A stretch of 64,000 nt of DNA from Malus domestica (taxonomy: Eukaryota > Streptophyta > Magnoliopsida > Rosales > Rosaceae): NCBI RefSeq assembly GCF_042453785.1, contig NC_091675.1, forward strand, positions 4,972,501-5,036,500, written 5' to 3'. Of the stretch, positions 25,855 through 38,233 are shown one piece after another (within the stretch, counting starts at the first letter, position 1; the number at the start of each line of letters is the position of its first letter). The notes beneath the pieces were generated by a model. It did no database searches, had not been told where the DNA came from, and saw only the letters and a list, made by a program, of their open reading frames with translations. The position numbers were made by a program, and so were the translations under genes.

Positions 25855-28800
25855 CTATCTAAGCGGTTGAAGCTCTTGCTCAGGAACAACGGCACTGGCA
25901 CCAACAGGCTCGTACGAAACGATCTCTTGCAATCTATACTTCCTAACCAGCCATGTCCCCAATGCTAATAATCCGACAACTGAGGTAATTACAGATCCAA
26001 CTACCACCGCCAAAGAGTGTTGATTCCACCACGACCTGCGATTCTCCAACACAGTCCAATTTTAACAACGAAATAATCTTCGTGTAAAACTCTAGCAAAA
26101 TTCGAAAGCTAAACTGGATAAAGAAACATGAAAGGAAACAGAAAATCAAGTACGGCAAAGACAAACGTCCATGAGGCTATCATCATGAAAACTGGATGAT
26201 GAAATCAACAAAATCAAATTTCCAAAACCAGACACTTAATTTAGTGAGGAGCAATTTTAGAGAGCGAGAAAAGAAAAGGATGAGAGAAAACGAGGTGAAG
26301 TAGCATACCGCTTCTTTTGAGGCTCAGCCTTCACTTCGACCAACTGATAACTTCCAAATTTCTGGGGAAGCTGCATATGATGCTCCTTTAAGCGTAGAAT
26401 TATGCCCTGCAATATTGAATAATGATTAAGTCAACACTCTAGTCAGCAGATGGAAAAAACTCCAGTTGTAAGTACATGTTATCCAGCAACAGAAGATTTA
26501 TTACCGTTGCTTTTGCATTAGAAAAGCCAGTTGCAGATTCAGCAGGGAAGATTGTCCATCTAACAACGAAATCACTTCCTATATGGGTGTAGTTCATTAA
26601 GTGAACCTGAAAAAGAGTTAAGTGTTGTGGTTAGTAAGGTAATCGAAGATATACTAGCACACAGCAAGAACAGGAATTAAAGATCACCAAGGGTGGCAAT
26701 CGGTTGGGCTAGAGTATGTTACCAAGAACAATGACCCCAAGCTTAAGCATTTATTTGACGAAATGACAATGGTGAAATCCGCAGAATTAAGAAAGACCTC
26801 TAATTTTAAATATTATGGCACTTGGGAGAAGGGGGAATAATTTTATCTTGACTCTTTAGGCACAGGTCCAGAATCATACTTGAGATAAGCACAGTTGAGC
26901 CTTGGTAAAGCAAGATGCTACATGGTTAGGGCGACCCAGACCCAACCTATACCAATCATGCAGGACCCCCGTAAAAACAAAACAAAAAACAAAAAACTAC
27001 ACTCTCAAGTCCAAGATAACGTAGCTAAACCATACCTGCGAAATATCAACTTCCAGCTCATGAGCAATAGAATCTGCGAGTTCTGTGAGGTTGGGTTTCA
27101 TACTGTTATTGATGCTAAGCTTCATATCGAAACTTATTAGCCCTATTTGAAGTTCACCTACATATCAAACATTTGAGATGTCAACCAAAACAATTGAAAA
27201 AGTTGCAGTGGACAAGCAATTTTCAAATGCTTCACAAGAGAAATAGAGAAATTATAACTAAAAATGTTAAATTGGAGAAAAAATGAGAACCTAACATCAA
27301 AATGTCAGAGTAAGAAATTGTACATCAAGCATCATAAAGGTCATCAGAACATTTGACAGAAAAACTAACTCTACCTGGAAGAAGTGTTTCAGGCAATCCA
27401 CCTGGGGCAATGTTAGGAGAAATTTCTACACTCATATTCCGGCCGTCAGAAGCTAAAGGTGCTGGAGGCGGGGCATTACTATAATTCAATTTCTTCCATA
27501 GTTCAGAACAATTAGTTTTCCAAAAGCCAATCTTATCGTTTTTCCGGTCATAAGTCACAAGAGTATTACGCGCAATGATTCCTGTACAATCAACAAACAT
27601 ATCGTAAGCTATCCCCACTTGCAGTTGTGCAAATGCTGGGACCAGTTTGGGACATATAAGGAGGAGGGCATATTTCCAACGTGTATGCAATACGTGGTTG
27701 TACAAAAGATTTGTAAAACAATACTAAACCATCTAATATAGAGTGATTTTGCAACCACTAACCTCCTAAAAGAGTAGTATCCTCGCTATTTTCAAAAATC
27801 CCCAGGCAATAAGCACCACCAACCTTTGTATGCTGAGGAAAAAGGGAACAAGCCAAGCAGAGAGAAAAACAATGCATCAAAATGGGTGTGTATTGTGAAA
27901 TAAAAGTAATAAGACACACAATGTTAGTGCAACACATCCAGAGTTATAGTGGAGAGAGAAAATGCAATGTAGAAACGAGGCAAAACAAAATTATCACACT
28001 ATTCTAAACTTTTGAACCCAGTATCAAAATATTTAAATAATAGAATATTTGATTTGTCCTATGGGATGATTGACAAGAGAGTTCTCTTAATCTTAACAAT
28101 ATTATAGATTATAGATAAGACTTCGAATTATGGAAGACAAATATACAGCCTCAGAACCATCTTAAATCAGATTTGCTACAATAATAATTTAAAAAATACA
28201 TGCTCAAGAACAGTAAATAATCAAGTTACCGGGAACAGGTAATTCTCTGGAGACAGTGATAACTTCTGCCCATTGCCAAATACCATATCAACCTGTGGAA
28301 AAACTTTTGATAGTTGTGTGACATCCCTAAAGCACAATTCTGTGTTAAACTTTCAGATAAAGAACTAAGTCAATTAGTAAATCAACATGCAAACCTCAAG
28401 CTATGCGAGTTTTCTACAGGAATTACCTTCCAGCTCCTGAAAAACAAATATCTTGATAACTTGGGTCAGGACCATGGATTTGCTTGAGGGACTGAATTTG
28501 CCTCTTAATCTGCACATTTGCCAACCAAAAGATTTACCAATACTTGATGGTTAAAAGAGGGTGTCTGGTAAATAGATGACAGCAAACCGAAAAACCTCCC
28601 TTAAATCATTTCCTCAGGTAAATAGTTCAATTTTTTTCCTCTTAAGTAAACAATGAATCACCTTTTCCATTTACTTTTATAGTCAGAAAAAGAAAAGAAA
28701 AAAACCCTTGACCTTTTGATAGGTATCAGGATCAGCTAGATTTTAGAAGTATTAACACAGAGGAAGAAACTCAAAAGATGAAGACTTACAGCATCCTTGA

Positions 28801-30523
28801 ACGCATGAAAAGCATCCTTTGGAAGGTACGCATAAGTAGTTCCACTATCCAATACAGTTCCATGCTTGCCATCAAAGATCTTGGGATTTAACTTCAAAGG
28901 TTTGCCGGCCACATGTATTTTCTTCAGGTCAATGTTGTAATATGGACTGTTTCAATCCCAAAACTAAAGTATATGTGTGAGATGCACAAAATACATTCTT
29001 CATGAAAATAAGTTTGAATTTATTGGTAATATAAAAGTCTGCACCTGCGAAAGCGATCTGAGTGAGCAAATACCATATCAGGGGGAGATTTCATCCCGCC
29101 AAGAACCATGGCACCCCCTCCTACACCCATCCCTCCGTAGCATAATGAGAATGAATCACTAATAACACCCTTGTCAGCAAGTTGATCCATCACACTAAGT
29201 TGACCACGACCCAAACCGATAATTCCATCAGCACGTTGACTGTAAAGATCACCAGTTTCAACATTTTCACAACCAAAAACAGCACGCTGGGGCACAAGCA
29301 CACTCTCATTACCAAATGAAATGACGTCCTCACCAAGCACCCCACTACTAGAGCTCATCTCAGCATACCGCCGCTCATAAGTGCATTGAGCTTCTTTCCT
29401 GTCACAGTTACAATTGATATTGCACTTCACAGGTTGATATGTACTAGATAAATGAGGCTGGAACCTGGGGTCCTGCATAACAAAACCAATTTAGCTTCGA
29501 TACAAATGAGTTAATTCAAATATATCCAAACATACAGAGAATCTGCAAGCAGTTAGTTAGGACTTCAACACACGAGTTGAATAAACCATCTACCTACGCA
29601 GAATGATTGACAAAAGGAGTCGGAAAAAAGGAAGTGTTCAGCTCCAAACAAAAAAAGAACTAAGAACCCATTTGGTGAAGTTCTATTTTTAATTCCGGAA
29701 ATCCGAAAACAATTCTCCGATTCTTTCTTGCTTTTAGCACATGGAAAAGAAACTGAACACATTACTAGACTACAGCTAAACTAACGAATGTGATTCGCAT
29801 TGTTTTAGACCCTACCTTCTTAATCTTAAGAAGCATACTAAACTTTATACTGAATTTCAATCAAGAATAGTAAACAACAATTATCGAGCTTTTATTGCTC
29901 CAAACAGCTGAAGTCAATCCTAAACCCCACTCGAACATTTCTGCGATGCAATTAACATTATTCGGATAGCATCCCAAACTAGAGGTATAGAAAATTGTAA
30001 AAACTAAAAGATATTACTGTATGATAGACAGGCAAAACCTAATTGCAGACTTAACGACTAATAACTAGAATTAAGCACGGAAATGAAGCCGAACCTGATG
30101 AATACCACACTGTTCACAGTCAAAGCAAGGCACATAAGTAACAGTACTTCCCGTATCCACAATCAGCGCGAATTGCTGCGGCGGCGTCCCAATCCACACC
30201 CGCGTCGTGTAGTACCTGTTTCCAATTCCAAGTTCCACGACCTTAAAATCATCACATAATTCGAAATATCAAAAGATACAAAATTTGGGAGGAAAGGCAA
30301 ACCCGTTGGCGAGAAGATCGTCGTATAGCCTCATGTGAGCGTTGGGCACCGATCTCTGGAGCCGCCGGCCGTCGGGTCGCCTGTGGTGCCAATTGGATAT
30401 GGGAGTCGAGAGATGGAGAGGGAGGATCATCGGACGGCGCTGATCGTCGGAGAGTGAAGCAAACACGGCGCAGAGGTTCAGCAGCAGGGAGTAGATGAGA
30501 AGGAGCGAGGTCCGCCGAGCCAT
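25855..30523 (-). CDS. Membrane-anchored pepsin-like aspartic protease (A1 family), 628 aa, 12 exons
   Basis: Exons: 30303-30523, 30095-30215, 29045-29472, 28790-28946, 28427-28509, 28230-28326, 27763-27832, 27375-27581, 27036-27157, 26505-26606, 26309-26406, 25855-26035; phases join without a break (1887 nt). An N-terminal signal peptide (MARRTSLLLIYSLLLNLC) is followed by a prosegment. The two catalytic motifs are DTGS (residues 94-97) and DSGT (290-293). A Cys-rich insert (NINCNCDRKEAQCTYERRYA) is typical of plant nepenthesin-like A1 enzymes. After the protease domain comes an extension of about 170 residues (ELQIGLISFDMKLSINNSMK) and a transmembrane helix (SLAVVVGSVITSVVGLLALG) with a short cytosolic tail. 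The enzyme would be anchored with its catalytic domain lumenal or outside the cell. It resembles Arabidopsis At3g50050-type proteins; substrate unknown. Confidence 0.93.
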
Positions 30524-30974
30524 GGCTGCTGCCTACTACGACGGAGGCGTAGAGTACTTTTGTCCTCCGTGGTCACACGGTTCAAAAGCAGTGCTTCACA
30601 AATGGAATTTCTTTGGACCTGAATTTACTTTTAATTTTTAGACGGCGGAATTGGCGGCGATTTGAATTATACGGCGGTAAAGATACTTTTGGGTCAAGGT
30701 CAACGGAAAAAAAGGTACTGATACGTGGGAGGGACGGAACAGAGTGCGACGAGGCATTCCGTCTCATGTTTGGTATGCTTAAAACGGGTGGAACGTGCTA
30801 TTCTACAAAACGAATTTTGGGTAAATTTTCGTTCCGCCTCACTCCCATGAAACGACTCGTTCCACATCCGTGGAACACAAAATTATAACCTCTTCGTCTC
30901 CTTCTTCTTCCTCCTTGTTTCGATCCGAGGGCATCTTTGCTCCCTTTCCGTTCCATCCGTCCCATTTCCTTCCA
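30524..30974. other. Promoter side of the aspartic protease gene
   Basis: No further gene recognised. Possible bases of a C/T-rich repeat tail lie at 30890-30975, directly before the hAT-like element. Confidence 0.45.
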
Positions 30975-31329
30975 TCTTGTACCAGTGGCGGATCCAGGAA
31001 ATAATATTAGGGGGTCAGCAAATTTTTTTATACCAAAAATAGCATGCATATCGCCATTTCATCAAGTTCTGATAGGCCTAAAGTCATTGGAAATGCATAC
31101 TACACACCTGTTAATGTATGCAAAGGGCAGCACCCAAGGTATTCATGGACATTCATCGGGTTTTGATAGGCCTGAAGTCGGTTAGAAGGCATGTATGAAG
31201 CCAACTCTAATCTTCAAAATGGCAGCACTCAAGGTATTTATGGACATTCATTGAAATTCGGAGGGTCAGCATCTAAGGTATCTATGGATGTTCATCCAAG
31301 TTCGGGAGGTCAGCTGACCCCAAGGAAGA

Positions 31330-32462
31330 AAATATCGGTAATATCGGAAATATCGGTAGTCTGAAAACACGGAAATATCGGGATAATATCGATATCGATA
31401 AAAATTACATGGAAACCACGGAAATTGTAAGAAAAACTTGGAAATTTTTATTGAAACTTTGCAGGATGTTTATTTAGTCAATTATCTATTAGTTTATCAC
31501 AAAAAATTGGAAGGAAATGCATTGCATGATGGATTTAACTGATTTAAGTTGATTATATAGCGAATTGGCAAACATTGTGAATGTAGAAAATATGTAGTAA
31601 TTAATGAAAGAAGTTTAAACACACCATAATTATTTATATATAATGAATTAGTACAATATTTTACACTTTATACATTGCATGGTAAGATACATGAGTGACT
31701 TAGTACCACATAGAGTTCCTATGAGGTTCAAAATTTTCACTATCTTCATCATCTCTATTTGTAGAGTAAATGTATTGTGAAGAGTAGTCAGCAACCATGA
31801 CAATGGTTTTCAAGAACCAAAACCCAAAAGTCAATAGGAAACCGAATACTTCGGTATTTTTCGGGATTACCAAACAAATGGGATTTGGAAACCAATCCCA
31901 TATCGAAAATTTCGGTATTTTTCGGGATGGGATTCCCGAACTTCAGGATGGTTTTGGTTTGGGATTTTTCGGTTTGGGTTTGGGGATTTTTCGGTTTGGT
32001 TTGGGATTTTCGGGAATTTTTTCCAGCCGTACCATGTAAGTGACCAAATAAAAAATAGAAAAATTAAAAACCACATGCCATTAACTAAGTAATTAATTGA
32101 CACAATTTAAAATATAATACCACAAAAAATTTGGAATATGTGCAAATTTGTTTCTTGTAAAAAGAATTCAAAACAAAACAATATATATAAATATAGTAGC
32201 ATATTATCACAACAACCATAAGTGATATGGTGGTTAAGGTGTTAAGAGTCAAATGGGAGGGGGTTCGAATCCCTTTAGTTTCAAAATTGAGACTTTTCAG
32301 AAAATTTTAACTAATAATATAGTAGCATATTACCAATAATATCGATAATATCGCGATATTATAAATAATATCGCGATATTTTGACGAAAACTCATTGGAT
32401 ACTCATTAAAATATCGGTAACCGAAAAAAACGATTCGCCGATATTTTCGATATTTAAATCCA
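31330..32462. repeat. Inner repeat with AATATCG-rich ends, nested in the hAT-like element
   Basis: Left end: clusters of AATATCGG/GATATCG at 31336-31410. Right end: AATATCGATAATATCGCGATA at 32338-32460 in opposite sense. Between them are an AT-rich part, a low-complexity (TTTTCGG/TTTGGGA)n tract at 31910-32030 and a SINE-like piece. Confidence 0.55.
32210..32313 (+). repeat. SINE-like fragment with Pol III A and B boxes
   Basis: ATGGTGGTTAAGGTGTTAAG (A-box-like) is followed 20 bases later by GGGGTTCGAATCCCTTTAG (B-box), the spacing of tRNA-derived SINE heads. The body after it is short. Confidence 0.55.
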
Positions 32463-32508
32463 TGGCTGACCCCCATTGCCCCTTAATGGATCCACCAGTG
32501 TCCCGTAC

Positions 32509-33834
32509 CGTCTGCATACCAAAATGAACAAGGATTTTCTCACCCTCCTCTTTCCATCCTTTTTTCTTTCTTCCTCTCATATTCTCTATTTTGTTTTTCT
32601 CATTCTATAGAAAATTAATATAAAATATTAAAGTGGTTTAACCGTAATTGTTTAAATATGAGAAGAGAGAACGGGAGACAATCCTACCCCCAAAAAAATG
32701 CCTTTGGATTGGAATGTTTGCTAGCAAATGCCAGAAATCTTCTCGATTATGTTTAGACTCAATAATTTTATTCGTTTTCTCTATAAAATATTTTCTTAAT
32801 AGAAAGGAAAAATTGTCGCAAGCTTATTTAACTGTTGAATGAGAGAGGAAGAGGGGCGGCAAGCAGAGATAAAAGAGAGAATTGGTGAGTGGTGTGATTT
32901 CTTACCCTTTTTATTTATAGTAGTACAATCAGGAAATTATGTATTATTTATAGTAGTAAAAAACGAGATACATTACAATCAAGAAATTATTTTTAAAATG
33001 TTATAAATTCTATAGTGATTTACTAGAATTTACACAAATTACATGCTGCAACAAAAATAACATTTTTCAGGCCTTCTTTGTCCTTTATTAGGAAAATAAT
33101 TACCGAACGTTTTTTCTCCTCCTACCTTCATGTCTGTTGTTTTCAATTGATTTACTTAATTCATATCCAATGGCAAAAAAACAAAGAGAGATGCATAAGA
33201 AACTAAAAAAATTGTGAAAATCAGCTCTAAATATAAAACTAAATATTTATCAAGCGATTAAAAAAATATTACCGAACAATATTCCATCCAGAATTGTGAA
33301 TAAACATTTCCCTACGTAAGTATAAATAGCATCTGAAACTGAAACTTTTAGCAGTAAGAACACATACTATTACATTGTTTCCACTTTTACTGTTTTACAT
33401 GGATAAAAGAAAAGAAAATTACTGCAGAGTTAATTCAGAATAATTTCTTCATAGCTATTGCCTTCCCAGTTGACATGACAGAGTACAACAATCAACTGTG
33501 GGAGCGATCACAATACAAAAACCTATTCCCCCAACACAAAACCGTTGGAGGATCACTCAACTCTACATCGCTCTATGATCCCCTCTGGACAGGATTTCGA
33601 TGTTACAAAAACTAAAGTTAGCTCCTACCCGGCTGCTGATATCCACACGCATATTTTCCACTGTTCCAATTAACGAACCCTTGCAGCCCTACCGACAAAT
33701 GTGACCTTGAAATGTAGGCGGAAGAAACCCTACAAGATAGCGAAAGAGATCAATCCCTCGACGATTCAGTTTGGGACAGAAAAATGAAACCAACGTAACA
33801 GACACCCTAGAGATGCAATTTCTTACTTGCTTGT
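32509..33834. other. Intergenic region and 3' flank of the PUF gene
   Basis: AT-rich, no gene seen. The right ~400 bases are less AT-rich and probably carry the 3' untranslated region of the minus-strand PUF gene. Confidence 0.45.
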
Positions 33835-36812
33835 CTATTTATGCCGCAGGCACCTGTCACGCCGAGCCAGTACCTTTCTTCCATAAGAATTCCCACGCAA
33901 GAAGTCGGAGTATAAACCAACCAGATTTAGTAGAGCTTCATGGTAGATACCCTGTTCTTGTGCAATAAATGAGATTTAAAAACCACACAATTGAAACTTA
34001 ATCAAAATCGTCTAGGCTTCAAAGACAAAATGGACATATCAAAAGATCATTTCACAGCTACAGGGATCATAAGTTGATAATCAAGAAATGTAGAGTGCTA
34101 GGATAACGTATCAATTTAAACTTTCACAAAACATTATTATTTACAAAACGGATTTTGAGCCTTTTGCCTTTACATGGTGACCATATATGCACCCAAAAGA
34201 AGTCTAGAGACAGGGAGCTTAGCTAATTACGTTTACAAGTAAAATGAACAATACGGGCAAGTAGAAACATCCAAATGCAGTCCACCTTGCCGACACTAAA
34301 TTCATATGTAATTAAAGAGAGTATGTCGAATGGATTAACACAAATATACATTATTGACCAAAAGGAGACACCATTTAACTCAAGCAACTCAATCGTTATT
34401 TGTACCGAAAAAAAAAGAAGAGAGCAAGTCGATACTTATTAGGACAATCACTTAGATGATCTAACCTTAGAAACCTCGAGTGCTGTCTGGATGACATAGT
34501 TCCCATACTGGTGAACAAGAAGCATTGACACATTTGGGTGGGTAACCAGCTCAAATATAATCTGTGAAGATTGTTCTTCGCTTGACTCAGACAAGCATTT
34601 CTCCACAACGCAACTACCGTACTTATTCAACGATACAGAAATATAACTGCCATGAAGTTGTCTCAAAAGATTTTGTGTGATTCGCGGGATCCTCAAACCC
34701 AGTAAATGTTGCACCACGTAGTTTCTAGGGTATCAGGAAAATAACGGAAAACATTAAGCAAAGATCCAGAGCAATATGTTAAAAAACTTAAGGACGAAGT
34801 TCCATAGGAACAAACCCGTAGCGATCTACTGCAAGTACTGTTGCTTTCCCTATGACAGCATTAACCAGGCGTTCTCTATTTTCACCACTAGAGTGCTCAA
34901 CGCACTTTTGTAGCACACAACAGCCACTTTTGTCCTTCCCAATCGTAGAACAGTTAATAGCCACCACACATAGAAGGCCCTGCCAAAGAAAATGTGCCAG
35001 AAAATCAAGATATCATGTCCTGTACCTAGGTAGAGTGCATTCAAGAGCTAGTTACAAAGAGCTTCTAAAATGATGTTTTAAGCAATATGGAAAGATTGGT
35101 GCTTGTTGATCACTAAATCTTGTATCTGCAAGTGACATGCATGTCCCTTACTAGTTACGGTTATGAAGAAATTTTAAAATACAAACGTTGGATGTGAAAA
35201 TATGATGTGGAACGCAATATGTTTTGGGAGTGGGACAGATCTTCAGGTGAAAACCGTTGATATGTGAAGTAACTATGAAAAATAAAGATCATCTATCGAA
35301 CCTAACGATCTACATAACCTTCAATTACAAGATTCCATCATGTGATTCATGGATACAAAAGTCATGTGCTTCGCCGACATATTTAGAAATAAAAAGCCCA
35401 AAATTGTGGTTGTTTAATTAGGGTTGAAGCCAGATTAAAAACGACTTCCAAATGGATGTATTTGAATGAATCACAACCAATAATAGCCAATTACAAATAA
35501 CATTAGGTACACGGATGATAGTTTCCTGCTTTCGAAAGCTAATAAGCTATAGTTGCATCTCTTCACAAGCTGTGAATCGGCTTAAAAATCACAACTTTAA
35601 TGATCAAGAGTAAGTACTTATCATGGATTCGTGCAACCTATAACGATCACGAAAAAGACATGAGCAGAACTAGCAAACATCAAGCATGTAAGACTAGCAT
35701 AATAAAATACAAAGATAGTTACAAATGGCGTAAACAAGACAAGAAAATTACCCTGTTGTCTTCCTCAGAAAAATTCTCTAAGCAATATTCGATCACATGT
35801 TGGCCGTTGTTGTTCTTACTCAACACAGCGGCACCAGGGCTCAGAGCTCCCATAATCAGCGACACTTGCTCTTGGTTAGTAACATACCGCAATAATTTCT
35901 GTACAGTGCGAGTCCTGTCACAAGAAAGATAGGAACAATTACCAAACAATTATTTGGTCAGCAATCTTAAAAGTTAGAACAATTACCAACACATGTACAA
36001 ACAACACTGCAACGGACTTGTAACTTAAGTGGTTAAGAGCATTTACACAGACCATACCCGCGATTGTCCAGGGCAATACAAACCAGTGACGTATGACTCT
36101 CCATTATCAACTTCGAAAGCATACGGGTCCTCTGCTCTTCAGTGCAGACCTCCACAAGCTTCTGGACGACATAGTTCCCGTGAGGGTCAAGCATCAAAAC
36201 GACCACATTTTCCATAACCTCCAAGAATATCAAATCAATCACATCCCTGTTCGGTGCAACATCCATTGTTTTCTGCAGAAAACGACAGCCGTGCTGCTCC
36301 TTGGCCAAAGCAGCAATTTTTCCGCGCAAATCAGCCAACGACAACCGATCCAGTGTTTCACTAAACCCAGCAATGTCAGAATGCACCCAGCACTCTTGAT
36401 TGGGAACAAAGCCATTCGAGCCATTAGTAATATCAGAGTCCACCCAGCAATTTTCAAGACCAAGGTTCCCAAAAACCCGATCCCCGCCGCTCTGCAAGCT
36501 CAGAGCACTCTGTAACGACTCTCCGCCTCCAAAAGGCAACGAATTTCCGCCGCTATATCCGTGTTCGCTTGATGGGTAGTTCAGCGCCGATCCATTACTG
36601 TGATCTCCGCCGTCAATGCCAGAAATACGCGGCTGCTGGCGGCTGAAAGCTGACACATTTAGGCGAGAAAAGGCAGCCTCCAGGGTTTGATCAGAATGGG
36701 ATTCTCCCCCAATGTGGTTCTGCGACGATGAGCTTCCGGGCACACATTCTGGCGACGAAAATTTCGGAGCCCAAAGCGACTTCGTTTCCGGGAAGCACCG
36801 AAAACCCTCCAT
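33835..36812 (-). CDS. Pumilio/PUF-domain RNA-binding protein, 485 aa, five exons
   Basis: Exons 36058-36812, 35752-35914, 34816-34979, 34466-34724 and 33835-33951 join in phase (1458 nt). The first ~165 residues are low-complexity and Ser/Gly-rich. Then come eight PUF repeats: KEQHGCRFLQK, DPHGNYVVQK, DNRGTRTVQK, NNNGQHVIEY, DKSGCCVLQK, DRYGNYVVQH, NKYGSCVVEK and HQYGNYVIQT, plus a C-terminal cap (GNSYGRKVLARR). The family binds UGUA-type sites in mRNA 3' untranslated regions and represses or destabilises the message, mainly in the cytoplasm. I start at MEGFRCF because its context (AGAATGG) is strong; the frame stays open to an ATG at 37040 with a weak context. Similar to the divergent plant APUM8-12 group rather than the canonical APUM1-6 set (inference). 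Confidence 0.93.
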
Positions 36813-37570
36813 TCTCCGCCTCAACAGGGATGAGATTCCGACTCTGGAGTCTTGAGAGAGAAAAAGCTTCGAACTTTCGGAGGTTTTTTGAGAGATAGGG
36901 GGATTCTGAAATTGCGATGGGGGAGAGACTGAGAGGAAGATTCTTAATTGGGGGGCAATTGAAAAACAAGGGGAAAAGCTTGACCAGTCAGAGACTGAAA
37001 TGGGAAGTGAGAGAGTTTCAATAGGGGTGTGAGTTTGCATGCAACTTATGGAAAGTTTTCATGCGAGAGAGAAAGCGTGAAGAGGAAGAGAAAAAAGTGG
37101 CCAAATCTCTCTCTCTCTCTCTCCGTGTTCGCGGCGTTTGTCTGTCACCTCAAACATTGGTCCCCAAAATAAAATATTAAAAAATATTGGGGGTCTCATT
37201 GACCAATAGGATCATTGTACTTTTAAGGCTTTGTACTTTCTTTCTTTGTGAATTTCATTCTTTCTGTGTTTGTTTGTTTGTTTTTTTTTTTAAATTTAAA
37301 TTTATGTGCGAAAGAAGAGAAAAAATAAGAGAGCTTTTCGAGTACGTTTGTGGGGAGGTATGAAAAGTTTGAGAGAAAAGTTGGGCTCCTTTTAACCGGT
37401 TGACAGCAAGACCTGTTGCCTATAGTGTCAGACATAAAAGAATGGTCATCTTAGATATCTCGTGATCGTGATCGTTCATTGTACATCGTGTGATCAAAAA
37501 TTATTTTAAAATTTAAAATTAAATATAAATAGTACTTAATGAAAACTGATTACATAATGTACGATAAATA
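36813..37570 (-). promoter_or_regulatory. 5' leader and promoter side of the PUF gene, with a (GA)n tract
   Basis: On the minus strand a GA-rich run at about 37107-37125 lies ~300 bases before the start codon, a common feature of plant core promoters and leaders. A short upstream frame begins at ATG 37062 and ends after 14 codons. The sequence 36813-37040 is open in the PUF frame but reads as leader. Confidence 0.5.
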
Positions 37571-37584
37571 GTTACGATCGCGCA

Positions 37585-38219
37585 AACTCAATACCAATAA
37601 TAATTGCTGATAGTTCTAGTGTTATTTCTGCTCTTCAATCATCTGATTTTGATCATCCTTGGCCTCTTCATACGCAATGGTCTATTTGTTTGGATCGCAT
37701 TCGAAAAATGACTTTCTACGCATCTCACATATATCGAGAAGGAAATCTTGTTGCGGACAATTTTGCTAACATGGGCTTGTCTTCTCCATCTTTAACATGG
37801 CATGATTCTCCTCCGATGGCGGTTCGTGCTACTCTGTTTTCTGACTATGTTGGCTTGCCTGGTTACCGCTTCTCAAATTAATGTGCATGTCGGCATCCAG
37901 GTTTGTCTCACTTTCCTTTTTTCTCCTATCTTTATGGTGTTGTTTGATTTGTTTTGCAGGTTTAGACCTTCATGTTTGGTTCTAGAGGGGTTAGGTTTCA
38001 TGTCCCCCCCTCTTTTCTTTGTATCATTCTCATTTTTTGTTTCTAGAAGGGTAAGGTTTATGTCCCCCCTTCTTTCTAGTGTATTCCTTTTTGTTATCTC
38101 TGTTTTTTGGAGGGGTAAGGTTTATGTCCCCCTGACTAGGTGTACCTTGTTTTTTCGTTATCAATAAAATTACCCTCGTACCGTCGAGGTTTTCCGAAAA
38201 AAAAAAAAAAAAAAAAAAA
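37585..38219 (+). mobile_element. 5'-truncated L1-type LINE with poly(A) tail and target duplication
   Basis: The body encodes the end of a reverse-transcriptase polyprotein: SSVISALQSSDFDHPWPLHT, then MTFYASHIYREGNLVADNFA, which is the RNase H tail found in plant L1 proteins; stop at 37881. A 3' untranslated part with AATAAAA (38163) leads to about 22 A. Flanks GTTACGATCGCGCA (37571-37584) and GTTACGATCACGCA (38220-38233) are a 14-bp target duplication with one mismatch. Only about 635 bases of the 3' end were copied. Confidence 0.9.
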
Positions 38220-38233
38220 GTTACGATCACGCA

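Larger units (their letters stand above)
30983..32500. mobile_element. hAT-like non-autonomous DNA element with nested repeats
   Basis: The ends are CAGTGGCGGATCCA (30983) and TGGATCCACCAGTG (32500), inverted copies with the CAGTG terminus usual for hAT elements. The flanks TCTTGTAC (30975-30982) and TCCCGTAC (32501-32508) look like an aged 8-bp duplication. No transposase remains. Inside, the phrase CAAGGTATTTATGGACATTC recurs three times (31130-31300). A second unit runs from about 31330 to 32460 and is bounded by AATATCGG-rich ends in opposite orientation. Confidence 0.75.

Noticed and set aside
31797-32103. Gly-Phe-rich 80-codon frame
   Set aside because: Produced by a TTTTCGG/GGTTTGG low-complexity tract inside a nested repeat.
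35990-36055. tRNA-like A box (CTTAAGTGGTTAAGAGC) in a PUF intron
   Set aside because: No B box at the right distance and no cloverleaf.
36813-37040. 76-residue N-terminal extension of the PUF protein
   Set aside because: Low-complexity Ser/Pro sequence with a weak start context; not excluded, but the inner ATG has the better context.
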